Positions 42,740 through 54,994 of a stretch of DNA of 64,000 nucleotides are shown piece by piece; the first letter of the stretch is position 1; the number at the start of each line of letters is the position of its first letter. Origin of the DNA: Anastatus disparis. Its lineage: Eukaryota > Arthropoda > Insecta > Hymenoptera > Eupelmidae. The notes beneath the pieces were generated by a model, which saw only the letters and a list, made by a program, of their open reading frames with translations, was not told the origin of the DNA and ran no database searches. The translations under genes were made by a program, and so were the position numbers. The DNA lies in the NCBI GenBank assembly GCA_017163975.1, contig JAFFSR010000291.1, positions 2,919,001 to 2,983,000 of the forward strand, read 5' to 3'.

Positions 42740-43333
42740 ATGTATATGTAAAATTATTTATTTAATTAAATTAAATAAGACACAAACATATTATTATAAT
42801 TGATTTTTATTCATTAAAAGATTCTTATTATTCTTTATTCTAGATAATAATCGTACAATAATTATTGTAGAGTTAAGAAAAATATAGTCGAATGATTTTA
42901 TTATAAAATTTCTGAATATTAGCAAAGAATAGTCGTATAATTTTATTATTCTAATTTATTTGTTTTAACTATTGTTAGTTTGGTTCGTAAATTTCATTAA
43001 TATAAGTAAACTCACTAATTAGGAGAGAAAGAGTAGAATTTGTTTCAGACTCGATCGTCCTGATATTTTCTGTACTCGGACTCCTTAAACTACACGGTGA
43101 GAATGTCCATGGCAAGATAAAGTTGGGCTTCCTCCTTTAATCGCTCGAACGTTCGGTCAATATTTCAGATTATTACCTCGAACGTTACCTTGATTCACCT
43201 TAGATCTATAGTTTTCACTCGTCACTATCAAATGATTTTATTTTAATTCAAAATTTTGTAATTAAATTTAAATCTTATATTTTGGTGATTTCTTATTTTT
43301 ATTTATTAGTAAAGTAGGGCTCTAATCTACTTA
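42412..43333. other. no gene seen; TA/TG microsatellite at 42699-42740
   Basis: AT-rich DNA containing a (TA)n(TG)n compound microsatellite. No ORF recognised. Confidence 0.5.
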
Positions 43334-43606
43334 CTAATATTTTTTAATATTAAAATAACTTAAGTAATAAAAGCTTAAAGTAACACTGACTTTCCCAGTG
43401 GACCTGGCAGAGCCGACTCTTGCGGTTGCCATCTTGTTGTGACTAAAGGCGGTGTAGTAACGTGGAGGTTTGTTTTCATTATTTCGCGCCCAGGCGATCG
43501 AGAGATGGAAGTACCAATCAAACCCCGATATGTAGTCAAAATTTTCAGGACAGGAATCGTTTATTCTTAAAAGTTCATTAGCCTGCTTATGAATGAATTT
43601 TTCCAT
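43334..43606 (-). CDS. unrecognised 90-residue ORF
   Basis: The reading includes NDSCPENFDYISGFDWYFHL and IAWARNNENKPPRYYTAF, of balanced composition and without low-complexity bias. The DNA is GC-richer than its flanks, so a host exon or an old element fragment is possible. The last 20 residues look random. I do not recognise a domain. Confidence 0.25.
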   Translation of the reverse strand: MEKFIHKQANELLRINDSCPENFDYISGFDWYFHLSIAWARNNENKPPRYYTAFSHNKMATARVGSARSTGKVSVTLSFYYLSYFNIKKY

Positions 43607-44187
43607 TCTTCTCCGTCTCTCCTTTACACTTGTATACAGTTAACGGTTGAGTTTTCGCAATGAGTCGGTATTGGGAAATGCTAACTCGGGACATCGCAGG
43701 GGACTAATTTTGGTTGTTCACCTTTTAAATAGAAATAAAATTAAGATTTATAATTATTAAATTCAAGAATGTTTTAATAATATTATATTGATTTGAAGGG
43801 CATAGTTCCATGGGATGCCACATATGAGTTTCTTAGCCCTATAATTGTCAAATTATTACACTAAATAAAATATTTCAAATAAAATATTTTTTTTTATGTA
43901 TATATAAACGGTTGGGAATATAGGCCTAATTTGTAAATTTTGTATGAAAATTCCGATATTTTACCCAAATTTGTAGAAATTTTTCATATAATGAAATGTT
44001 ATGGTTTAAATCGAATATTTTTTTTTAATCAATACTTACATGCATATTTGATTAAAACTGATGACCAATACGATTTATGTAATAATTTGAATTTAATTAG
44101 GAGGTTGTTCTGTAAGTTAAAATGAATCTCGTCGTAAAAAATCAGACCTGGTTATTATAAGCAGATAGGAGGCAAATATAGAATACA

Positions 44188-44235
<48 letters not shown>

Positions 44236-44849
44236 TACGCATACTCTATGACTAACTATATACAATATGAATGATGCTTAAAGAATACTTATACTATTAT
44301 ATTCTATAGCAGACGCATTCTGCTACAAACTATTAAATAATTCGAAATAAATCATTATGTTTTGATTGTTGGAGTTTATGATGTATATTAATGTGAGTAT
44401 GATAAAACTTTTTATCAAATAGAAATATCTTTATAACCTATTGGAAAAATGTAATTTAAAAAATCATTATTAATATTTCTATTGCAGAAAACAGTCATAC
44501 GTATTCCGATACATAAATATTTTAAATAATCATGGAAATAGTGGATGAATTATTATTGGTATTGTTATTATACTTTTACTGACTCAGATATGTAATATCC
44601 TAAAACATCTGTTTTGCATCAGAATTTATGTGCACATAATCTACTTCATAAAATTATATACAATATTCATTGGCTTATTACAATATTTATATTGAAAGTT
44701 TTAGTAATAATATATATTATATATATTCTTAATTAAATCGATAATCATCCATTGATGGTGTATAAAATATTATTAATGTAAAGTTTTCAAAGATTAACAA
44801 TTGATTTTTAAACATTTCTTTTTATGAATTTTATGGAATATTAATAGAT
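43607..44849. other. no gene seen; (TA)n at 44192-44231
   Basis: AT-rich region upstream of the transposase. It contains a TA microsatellite and the small hairpin GTAGCAGAATGCG-like at 44310-44335. No terminal inverted repeat of the following element was found. Confidence 0.4.
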
Positions 44850-46993
44850 ATGGCATCTTCTAATGAGAATAATGTCACAAATACAAGGCAGCGAGATGAT
44901 AGAAAATGCGCTATGTGTACTATTCATTTACGAAAAACTAGTGGTCAGAAGAAAATTATTAGTACAGAAATTGAATTGGAATACGCTAAGCGATTGTCAA
45001 ATATAGAAAATATTAAAATCAATGATGTAGTATGTAATTCATGTAGAATCCGAATGATAAAAGATATGTCACGCTCTAACACAATCAATCCTGGTAATAC
45101 CTCAGAAAATATTTCATCTCAAGAATCATGTTCTAGTACCCTTTCTCAGCTTAGTATAAGTGAATCATCAGAGTCATTGTCGTATAAAGTAGTTGAAAAA
45201 GAAGAACCTAAAACTGTAGATTCATCTATTATAAGGACAATTGCAACTCATAAACATTGTTTTATTTGTGGATTCCAAAAACAAAGTAATCTTATTTTAG
45301 TGCCTTTAACTGCTCGAGTTCAAACATTCAGTAGAATTAATTTATTTATACCAATGGGTAATAGGTGCTATCGTGACCATTTGATTCGAAAAAAAATTTT
45401 TGAAGAAGACTTGAATAAGATAAAAATTTTTTCTAACACGAGTGTAATAGAGGTTACAGAATTACCTGAATTCCTTAATGGAATGTCCGCAAGGGCAAAT
45501 GAAACTTTGTTAGATAAGACAGCTGATTTTGATATGCCTGAGAAGAAATTAAAAATATTAACAGGATTAAATTGGGAGAATATTATAAAACTACGAGAGC
45601 AGCTTACTTCTCTTAGAAATTCTAATGTAAGAACAGTAACTCAAGCCATAATTATATTTTTATTTAAAATGCGCATCGATATCGAAAAAGAACAACAAAT
45701 ATCTGATATTTGTCATTCAGTATTAGTGTCTTTTGAAAATGATGTATTACCAAATTACTTTGGATTAAAGAATGCTGATAGGGATTACTTGATTCAAAAT
45801 GAAACTTCTCAAATGGCAAAACTTTTGCAACCAGGAAAAAAACTTATTTTGATTTGTGGTGGAACATACATCAGACACAAAATAAGCTCAAACAATGAAT
45901 ATCAAAGAAAATCTTTTTCAGGTCAAAAAAAATTCCTTTATTAAAACCATTTACAATTTGTACCACTAATGGCTACGTTATTGATCAGTTAGGACCATAT
46001 CTTGCTAACATGAATGATGCCAGTATTTTAATGAAAATATTAGAAACTGAAAAAGAAGTTTTAACTAAATTGCTTCACAAAGGTGATATTTTCGTATTGG
46101 ATAGAGGCTTTCGAGATATAAAAAAAAAATTAGAAGATATGGGTTTTACTGTTTTGATGCCAGCACTTAAAGGTGAAAAATCACAACTCTCAACAGAAGA
46201 ATCAAACGAAACTCGATTTACAACAAAATTAAGATGGGTTGTAGAAGCAATACATGGGATTGAAAAGAAAAGAAACAAATTATTAAATCGTAAACTTGAT
46301 AACAAAATGTTAAAAGATACTGCATCTTACTGTCAAATTGCTTGCTATTTAAATAATTCATTTGGAGTGCGTCTAGATTCTGATAAAGATGTGCAAGATG
46401 AAATATTTAACATCATGCAATCTAAGAAAGAAACTGTAAATACATTAGCAGAGGAAGTAGCTGCAGAAAGGTGGAGCCGTCGAAAACTACCATTTGTTAC
46501 CGTGACTTCAAGTGATTTGCCAGATTTTCTTGAATTAACGAAGAAAGACTTAAAAATTCTTTTTACAGGGTCATACCAGCTTAAACAGAGCATATCCTAT
46601 TTAGCAGAGATATTGGACTCGGATGACAATTTAAAAATAGGGTATGTTAAAGAAAGATCAAATATTCTCAAACTCGAAGTACAATCGAGACATGTAAATA
46701 GAAAACAATATAAATGTTTCATTCAGTATCAACCTAATGGCATTGGCTATTCAAGCATTATTAGATATTATTGTGATTGTGCTAATGGTAACCGCACTAT
46801 TGGATGTTGTGCACACATTGCAGCAATTATTTATTACCTTTCTCACGGAAGATACTTATCAAAAATTATAAAAGCAGCTGAAATTCTTTCTAATATGTTT
46901 CTTAAAGATCAAGTAGAAGTTTGCATAAATGAAGACAGTGATGAAGATGAATCAAATTGCTTTAATTCTGGGAATAACTATTATTTTTTATGA
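44850..46993 (+). pseudogene. DDE transposase with SWIM zinc finger, one frameshift
   Basis: Two frames (44850-45944 and from about 45925 to 46993) form one protein of about 710 residues. The N terminus has Cys pairs (CAMC at 20-23, VVCNSC near 62) and a second finger (HCFICGFQ...RCYRDHL). The catalytic core reads LILICGGTYIRHKISS, QRKSFSGQKK, then GYVIDQLGPYLANMNDA, FVLDRGFRD and RWVVEAIHGIEKKRN. This order is that of DDE_Tnp_4 (PIF/Harbinger-IS5 type). The C terminus has YYCDCANG...GCCAHIAAI, a SWIM finger (CXCXnCXH). The usual first Asp (DGTY) is Gly here. Second D (LDRGF) and E (VVEAI) are present. The frame breaks in an eight-A run at 45926-45933, a likely one-base loss. AATAAA follows at 47037. 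Confidence 0.8.
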
Positions 46994-47496
46994 ATATTTA
47001 CTTCATGAATAATCTTCAATATTTATAATTATTTTTAATAAAGTGAAAAATAATATTTTATTTCAAAGATTTTCATTTGACTTTCACATTTTAATATTAT
47101 AATAATAATTTCATAAATGACTATTTGAAGCGTCTCACAACATACGCGGCTAAGTCACAACCAACGCATTTTGAGAAAAATGCAAAAAACCTCTATCTTT
47201 TAAATGATTCTAAATCGCTTGTTAACCAATATACTATTAAATTCACCGATAAAAAATAAGATTTTTGCACATGTTTCGAAAACTCTAGATTGATTTTTTA
47301 AAGAGGAAAATAATTTTTTAATATGGACTTAGCTAACTTTAATGTGGCTATAGACTTGGCTAGTTTTGAAAAAAAAATTGAAGGACTTGACTAATTTTGA
47401 TGCAAAATCGGGACTCAGTTATTTTTTATTCAAAAGTATTATCCGAACTTGGCAATTTTAGATTTTTAATTTATAGATTTGTCAAATAATATAACA
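46994..47496. other. 3' flank of the transposase; no gene seen
   Basis: Contains an AATAAA signal at about 47037. GAAGCGTCTCACAACA at 47130 is repeated at 47505. Confidence 0.5.
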
Positions 47497-48200
47497 TAAT
47501 GTCGAAGCGTCTCACAACAAAAATTAAGTCCATTTTTTTCAAAAATTAAATTATTAAGTCATTTATATTTTTTATCCTATTTTCTACTATATTTAATCTT
47601 ACTATATTAAATTATATATTTACTATATTTAATCCTATTTTTTAATATATTTATTTCTTTTTATAGTAATAAATTCGCAAGGTATATACGCGATGAAACT
47701 TAAGCTTTTAAATTTGATTTTTCAATTTTTTTTTCGTACATCAAAAAACTGCTGCAAATCGAAAAAACGCTAAAGTTTATTCTCGGAAGCTCGCTGAACA
47801 TTATCAACAAACATAGACGTACACTCATAAATACGCGTTTATTATTTATAAATAACACATAGTATATTATTATTGCATATGCTTACAAGTGTGTATTTGT
47901 GAGCGTATTATGTTTATGTGTAAGTATATGCGTGTGTATATTCATAAAAATGCACATGTACTCTATTCTTAAAATTAAAATTGGACTTGACCATTTTTGA
48001 TAAGCAAGTTCAATGGACTTAGCGCTTTTTTAATTTGCAGCAGTTTTTTGACATACCAAAAAAATTGAAAAATCAAATTTTTTAAAAATTTTATAATTAA
48101 ATATAGTAGAAAATAGGCTAAAAAATATGCTTTACTTAATAACTCAATTTTAAAAAAAAATGGGCTTGGTCATTTTTGTTGCTCGAGGCTTTATTTGTCA
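47497..48200. mobile_element. imperfect foldback element
   Basis: CAACAAAAATTAAGTCCATTT at the left pairs with AAATGGGCTTGGTCATTTTTGTTG at the right. CTATTTTCTACTATATTTAAT near 47578 and AAAAAACTGCTGCAAATCG near 47743 are mirrored near 48110 and 48035. The spacer contains an ACGT/TGTG-rich patch (47810-47960). The arms are diverged, so it is old. Confidence 0.65.
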
Positions 48201-48702
48201 CTAATCTTGAGTTTTTGTCTTGAGTTACATTTAACATTTTTTTATAATTTATTATATTATACACTACGCAAACTATGAAAATGAGAAAATTACTTTTCCT
48301 ACCAATTCTGTTATAAACTTTATTTAAATAAAAAGTTGCGGTGTTTGAAAAAATATTATTTGTGCCATGATATTTAAGAAATTATTTAAGTACACTTAAA
48401 AGTAACTGTTTTCAACTTAGTAAGAATAACATAACTTAGTAAAAGCATTACATTTTCTCAAAATACTATGTTAAGCGCGCATCGCAATATACTGAAAATA
48501 TGATTGAAAAATAGTAACATAAAAAAAACTAAAAACCGTTTTTTTAAGCTTTTTAAATGTAATATAAGTTAATACAATTTGTACATAAACTTAAACTAAA
48601 ATCAGTTTTTGGCAGTTTCTGGAACGTGTAAATGAAAATATCGTAAACCTAATAAGACAAAATAATAGAAGGTCATGAAAAATACTGATATTTGTTATTT
48701 AA

Positions 48703-49084
48703 GAGGAGGTCACGTATCTCTATCCTTTTCTAATCAAAGAAATGATTTTTTTACAAAAACTAATAACTTTATCAAAAAATGAAGGGAAAGCCGCATCTTG
48801 TATCAGAAAAAGCAATATTTTCTTTGATAAGAAAAAATTAATTTTATTGCTTCGTTCTCAAAAAAAACCTTGAAAAACCAAATTGTCCACCCTAACCTCT
48901 ATGATTTGAGTTTTTCAAGGTTTTCTTGAAAACGAAGCAATAAAATTAATTCTTTCTTATCAAAGAAAATATAGCTTTTTTCATTACGAGATGCGGCTTT
49001 CTCTTCATTTTTTGCTAAAATTATTAGTTTCTGTAAAAAACTCAATTCTTTGATTAGAAAAGGACAGAGATACGTGACCTCCTC
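48703..49084. mobile_element. TTAA-flanked MITE, GAGGAGGTC family, copy 3
   Basis: TTAA (48699-48702), then GAGGAGGTCACGTATCTC; the right end is GAGATACGTGACCTCCTC with TTAA (49085-49088). Nearly its whole 382 bp is inverted repeat (AAGCCGCATC.. / ..GATGCGGCTT; GTTTTTCAAGG). Both ends carry the GTCACGTATCTC variant, so this is the most symmetrical copy in the window. Confidence 0.9.
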
Positions 49085-49088
49085 TTAA

Positions 49089-50828
49089 GTTATTTAAATA
49101 AAATATAATCAAATGAAATTATTACATAACCTCAAAAAAATTAGATTTCGGTAAATTTTCATGGTTTATGGATTAAAATATTGCAAATCTGAGTATACAG
49201 TTGTAAAGAACATGTATGGGTTATCAAAATATGTCTTTCCAAATCTCTCAGATGCCAAATCACGCAACAAAATCTTTAAATAACCCCACAAAAAACCGTT
49301 TCTGAGCGTAGGATAGCGTGTTCAGCTAAAAATATCTTCAATCTGATTTCAGAACTCAACAAAAAGTAGAAAAATATAGAAAAAGTGTTATTTAGAGCCA
49401 TAATATAGTAATTTATTTCATTATTAAAGCTTAAAACCCCGTAAAAAAGCCAAAAAAAAAACGATTTTTGGCCGAAAATTGGGTGTGCCACCATTTTTTT
49501 TTGTAAACTAATGACGGTATCGTGAAGAGCAGGAAAAAATACATGAAAAATACCTATATTGAGTTTAGTGTCTCGAAATCTGGGATGTAAAAACACTGAT
49601 TTAAAATTTTAATGAGGTTTTTCGGAGCCAATTTTGAGGTTATGAGTTTCGTAAAAAATTTTAATTATTTAGAAAGGAAAAACCTACTTTCATGATCTTT
49701 TACAAGTCTCTGGAATGCAGAGCCTAGCTGTAAAAAAATAAAATCGAAAAATCACGTTTTTTAGCTTTATAACTCCTACATGGGGTTTAGGGGTCTGTAA
49801 TTTTGGCTTTCTTAATATTTTTTGATAACCTTTTAAGTGACCCATATCAGATACGCCATTTGGGAAGGGGCAAATTCACCATGCTTATTCTGCTATAGCC
49901 TTTTTTAATAGAAAAAAAATGAAACAAAAATATATATTGAATGTAAGAAAAATTCATATAAAAAATTCAGATTAAAAATTCATATTAAAATTTATATCAA
50001 TTTTTTCAACCTGGTACTTTAAAACATGTATGAATGTATATCCTGACCAATTTGTTTAAAATAATGGTTGATACTTTGTAATAACATTTTTTTTATTACA
50101 AGTTATAAATAGTGTGATTCAGGGTGAGAAAGCATTCTATTTATAACAGTACAGATGTATAATATAAATGTGAATAACAGGTAAATGATCATATTCTTTT
50201 ATAGACTTAGCGGATAATGGACACTGACTTGAATTTTATTTCTCATTTTGAAATTAAAGTACTTATTCATCTATATTCTTAAGTTAAGTTTTAGAAAATG
50301 ATTGATTCTAATTCTTACTGTATTTTTTCAGAGTAGCTTATTATATTCACATTGGTAAATAATAATCTCATTTTATGAAAATTGATTTTCATTTCAATTT
50401 GAATTTATCCAATGATGTGACAGCAATAATTGAATCTAATCATGTTTAAAAACTTAGGAGCCATTTGAACAAATAATAAAAATCAGTATGGCACAGACAT
50501 TGGTATATATTAATATTAAATTAATTCATTCTTATTGTCAGTGATATACGATTAAACTCATGTCAGTTTTGGATATATTCATATACCATATTTTTTGAGG
50601 TTTTATAAGTCGAAATCCTCATAAAATATATTTATCACTTCTACGTTCATCCATAGCAATTTTCGAAATTATTTTCACTTTAATTACAATAAATGTATAC
50701 TAAAAACATGGAAATGCTCTTTTTTAAACAATTATAAGATTTTTCTTGACTGTTCATTGATACGATGATTTCATAAATAGACACATAAAGTCAATTTATT
50801 TATTTTAAACTTTAATCCCACTTCGCAG
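49089..50828. other. no gene seen
   Basis: AT-rich DNA. Parts of 49300-49800 (ACCCCACAAAAAACCG, AAACCCCGTAAAAAAGCC, GGGGTTTAGGGGTCTG) look like an old unclassified repeat, possibly related to 48300-48650. The 106-residue minus ORF at 49276-49596 has no motif. Confidence 0.4.
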
Positions 50829-50833
50829 TAACT

Positions 50834-50912
<79 letters not shown>
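50829..50912. repeat. (TC)n microsatellite
   Basis: About 84 bp of uninterrupted TC, ending where the LINE-type sequence begins. Confidence 0.95.
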
Positions 50913-50915
<3 letters not shown>

Positions 50916-51648
50916 AGGTAGTGACACACACTCTTTTTTCTGCTCTTGCTTTTTTTCCTCTTAATAACTTTTTATCACTCTGTTGAGTAAAAATTTTTTT
51001 CAGAAAGTCGACCCCTGGGAGTCCTGAAGCCTTGGCTATATTTTTCTTGCAAATTGCAACTGCATTTCTTAGACTCTGGGCGATTTTCTGATTCCAAAGC
51101 ATAGATAGTCACACTACTATTTGTTATTTGCTGCTGTTGCTGTTCAATCTTTTTTATTGGGATTTGTTGCTTGGCTTGGTGCTCTGTGGAGTGTGGTAAG
51201 TGTCTCTGTGTGGGCATAGTATTTCAATTGCATTAAATGCAATTGTTTGTGTTTATTGCATCCTAACCTACAAATTACTTGGTGCCGGCTTGCTTCGTTT
51301 AATACATGTACAATTTCGATATCAGTGGCTCTATCTCTTGGTTGCCTTAAGGACTGAATTTGTAACTTGATTGGTAAATGACTGTGGAGTCTCATATTTA
51401 AGGTGCTTTTCTACTTGTCATTATTATAAATTATTTACTACGTGTAATTCAAATCTGTATTATTATGCTGTTTCTCCACCTTCTAGAAATTATTCACTAA
51501 GTTATTGACGGACCAACAACTTCATAGCATACATGTGATGCTGCTACTCCACTAGCATATTTAATACTACACCACTACTGTTTCTTTGAGCGCTACAATT
51601 TTTTTTACTGGATTTCTTGAATTTTGATGATTCATTCTATTTATTTAA

Positions 51649-52641
51649 ATGGATATGCAGCAATTTAATGATTTTACTACGATACTTGAGAAGATGAGTA
51701 AGCTGGATAAATTAGACTCAATGGAATCCTTTGTTTCCAAGGTGAGCAGTCTGCTTACTGTGCTAGCTAATAAATTTTCTGTTCTTGAGTCGAGAGTTAA
51801 TGCACTTTCTACTGCATTTGACAAGCTAATTACTGCGAATGAAGCCAGACTTGACCAGGTCTGTCGCGAAGAAGAAAAGCTGAAGGCGAGAGTTGAGAGT
51901 GTGCTTGCTACTACTACCAATACAACAATATCTGGAACAGACTCTGCTATTAATATGGATCATCTCAGAACTTTATCACAGCGATGTGATGCTTTGAAAG
52001 CACAGCAGCTTCGTATTGAAAGGGCTTCTGACTTGGTACTGGGTGGTCTTGTGCCATCGGAATTTTCTAATCTTAAGGCAGGTGTATCTGCTGTCTTTTC
52101 TACATTGGATGCTAGTTTCTCAATTGAGGATATAGAATCTGTTCGGCCACTAAGACGTTCGGTTTCTGACTCTTTCACCTTAACTTCTTCTACTACTGCT
52201 GTTATTCATGCTGGTACATCATCTGAAGTGATGTCCCCATCTACACGGCAGCGTGATCGCCGCTTCTCAGCTGTGCCACTGCTTGTAACAATGAAGAGTC
52301 CTGCACTTGCACGTGGGATCATAGCTGCTAAGATTAAGACTAGCAGACTTCATACTTCTCAGATTAGTGAGAATCTTCTTTCTGGAGCTCAATGCGTCAC
52401 TGCTCTTTCGCCTTCGTTAGTCAACGTCAACGAATTCCTTCCTCCCTCACTGCATCAGCTGAAGATGAAAGTGCTTACAAAATCGAAAGACAAGAAACTA
52501 AATTTTCTTTCATTCGTGAAAAATGGAAGAATTTTTGTGAGAAGGAAGAATGAGGATGCTTCTACCCAAGTTGCTTCTGTCGAGGACCTGGATGCTTTTT
52601 TAGCCAAGGCGAAGCTGGTCAGCGTCAGTCCAGCACCGTAG
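51649..52641 (+). CDS. LINE ORF1 protein (coiled-coil, FP-like C-terminal domain)
   Basis: 330 residues, no interruption. Residues 1-75 and 85-125 are heptad-rich, likely coiled coil (LDKLDSMESFVSKVSSLL, LKARVESVLATT). The middle (LVLGGLVPSEFSNLKAGV, FSIEDIESVRPL) and the end (ARGIIAAKIKTSRL, VNEFLPPSLHQLKMKVL, KNGRIFVRRKNED) follow the pattern of insect LINE ORF1 proteins with a baculovirus FP-like C-terminal domain. Such proteins bind element RNA. The ORF2 frame is open through the ORF1 end, so the two may be coupled by frameshifting or reinitiation; no ATG is evident at the junction. Confidence 0.7.
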   Translation: MDMQQFNDFTTILEKMSKLDKLDSMESFVSKVSSLLTVLANKFSVLESRVNALSTAFDKLITANEARLDQVCREEEKLKARVESVLATTTNTTISGTDSAINMDHLRTLSQRCDALKAQQLRIERASDLVLGGLVPSEFSNLKAGVSAVFSTLDASFSIEDIESVRPLRRSVSDSFTLTSSTTAVIHAGTSSEVMSPSTRQRDRRFSAVPLLVTMKSPALARGIIAAKIKTSRLHTSQISENLLSGAQCVTALSPSLVNVNEFLPPSLHQLKMKVLTKSKDKKLNFLSFVKNGRIFVRRKNEDASTQVASVEDLDAFLAKAKLVSVSPAP

Positions 52642-54332
52642 CTTCTAGTACTGGGGTAAGTCCATTCTCTCCACTCCTCTCTAATACACCACTCTCTACT
52701 AATAATCCTGTTTTATCATTCATTAATAATCATTTCATTGCAAAGGATGGTCTCAGAGTTTGTAATTTCAATGCTAACTCTATTAGAGCACACATTGAAG
52801 TAAGACTCTTTCTGGCTTCTCGCCCCTATTTCCATGTTATAGCTGTAACTGAGACCAAGCTGGGCCAGATTGTTGGTGACTCTCTGATAGAGCTTGATGA
52901 CTACGTGCTTCACAGACAGGATCGTAACACTAGAGGCGGTAGTGTTGCTTTATACATTCACAACTCTATTACTTCGCGGCGCCTTTGTTCTTCTTCTGGT
53001 AAATGGAGTGGTAAGCCTGGTCTTCTTGAATATTTGTTTTGTGAGGTTAATTCTCTTGACTTGGCTTCACCTATTTTTGTTGGTGTAGTCTACAGGCCAC
53101 CACATGCTCCCTTCTTGGCTAACACAGATTTCATGCCTGATTTAACATCGTATATGCATAATTATAGTTCGAAGATCATCCTTGGTGATTTTAATACTAA
53201 CTTGTGCGTTGATTCTGATGACTCTAAGTTTCTTAAGTTTCTTAAACTAACTTCTCTCGATGTCTCGCACACTGTTGTCAGGTGGTTTGCCTCTTACTTA
53301 TCTGATAGACGTCAGTCTGTTGTTGACTCTAATGGTAATGCATCTGACTTTGTTACTCTGAATACAGGAGTACTCCAGGGTTCTGTGCTCGGGCCACTTT
53401 TATTCTCCATTTATATTAATGACGTTGTTGCCAACTTTCATTCTGGTGTACAGCATAATATATATGCCGACGACGTGCAAGTCTATAAGCATTTTCCGAT
53501 TTCTGAACTTAGCGCTTATACTAATCTTATGAGTGATAATGCTGTTCTCATTTCAAATTGGGCCTCTGATAACTATCTGAAATTGAATGTTGACAAAACG
53601 AAGGCAATAATTATTGGCTCCTATTTTTATATAAATATGCTGTCCTCATCATCTGTAACTGGCGTTCCGTTGAACGGTGCTAATATTAGATTTGAGTCCT
53701 CTGTTCGTAGTCTGGGTGTTTGGTTGGACAGTAAGCTTAACTGGAGAGAGCACGTTACATAAGTGTGTAATAGGTCATTTTCTCTGCTTTACAGACTAAA
53801 CTTCTTTAGAAAGAGCACCACGTTTGCTCTTCGTATACATCTTGTAAAAACATTGTTGTTTCCACTTCTGGATTACTGCTGTTTGGTTTACTGTGACCTC
53901 TCGGCTGAGCTTGACTTTAGACTTCAGAGAATCATCAACTCTGGTATACGTTACATCTTCGGTGTAGGTAGGCGTGAGCACATCTATGCTTATAGGTTCT
54001 CATTAGGCTGGTTATCCACTGCGGGTAGAAGAAACTGTTTTTCTTCTACGTTTCTGTATAAGGTTTTCTTATCTTGTACTCCATCTTATTTGTATTCTAT
54101 GTATCAGTGGAGCCGGCCGGTGAGGTCCTTGAGGGGTGATGTGAAACCTTTGACCATTCCTTTTTCATTCACTGAGTATCGCCTACGATCGTTCCTGGTC
54201 ACTTCCTCGCGACTATGGAATGATCTTCCTGCGACTTTACGCAACTCATCCTCGCTCATGATATTCAAGACATCCTCATTTGCACACTACCTTGCCTTGG
54301 AGAGTGGACCTCTGCTTCATGCTAATTTATAA
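52642..54332 (+). pseudogene. LINE ORF2, endonuclease fused in frame to RT by deletion, one stop
   Basis: Endonuclease start: VCNFNANSIRAHIEV, HVIAVTETKL, RQDRNTRGGSVALYIHN, VGVVYRPPHAPF and IILGDFNTNLC. At about 53265 (FLKLTSLD) the sequence jumps straight to the RT palm region (VVRWFASYLSDRRQSVV, GVLQGSVLGPLLFSIYINDV, YADDVQVY, WASDNYLKLNVDKTKAIII, LGVWLDSKLNW). The rest of the endonuclease (SDH motif), the linker and the RT fingers with the first catalytic Asp are missing, yet the frame is kept. A TAA at 53760-53762 interrupts the frame, and RT thumb/C-terminal sequence continues to 54332 (FRLQRIINSGIRYIFGV, SSRLWNDLPATLRNS). It cannot be active. Confidence 0.8.
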
Positions 54333-54430
54333 AACTGTTATATATTGTATTGATTTTATTGCTGTAAAGTTTATTTTACTGATATATTTGTCTCGTTTTA
54401 CTAAAATTTTGAACTGAAAAAAAATACATA

Positions 54431-54990
54431 AAAAAATTTACTTTGAAATACTAAATTAAGCGAAATTAGGCCTACTGGCACTAAAAATTTTTTTTACAAC
54501 AAAAAAATTTTCCGAATTTTCCGAAAAAATCGCTCTTTAATAGCTTAAAATGTTCAAAAAACACCTAAATCATTTGTTAAAATTTTCAATTTTCAAGAGA
54601 ATTATCTCGTGTCCCAAGAGCAAATCTCTGCAAGAATCAAACAAAATAATGCTAAAATTTCTACTCAAACACTCAATAAAGAAAACTTTGATTGTCTGGT
54701 GTAGCACGGTTAAGTGGGCGCCATTGTAACAGGTGATAAATTAAATTTTGTAAGAATATGCTTTTGATCATGCACACACTACACAGAACATTAAAAGCAT
54801 ATTCGATGGAAAAATCAATTATGATTCAATAATTATTATAACCGTTGAACAAATAGACGAAGTCACCCTTTTCAACGTTATCACCAACAACATTATCATA
54901 AACACAACGGTGACCGTCATCGCAAAAACTTTCTTATTATTATAGAAAAAAATAACTTTATTCTGAATACTTATTTCATCAACAATCTGT
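54431..54990. other. no gene seen
   Basis: AT-rich DNA between the LINE 3' end and the minisatellite. Confidence 0.4.
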
Positions 54991-54994
54991 GTGT

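Larger units (their letters stand above)
50913..54430 (+). mobile_element. Jockey/CR1-like LINE with internal deletion
   Basis: Order: 5' UTR (50913-51648), ORF1 (51649-52641), ORF2 with endonuclease and RT parts (about 52641-54332), short 3' UTR (54333-54430) ending A-rich. The 5' boundary coincides with a (TC)n tract, which may be its insertion target or chance. ORF1 is intact; ORF2 lacks a large central segment and has one stop codon. Composition is more balanced than the flanks. Confidence 0.75.

Noticed and set aside
50812..51395. Minus-strand ORFs including an Arg-Glu repeat
   Set aside because: The Arg-Glu run is the (TC)n repeat; the remainder is antisense to the LINE 5' region with no motif.
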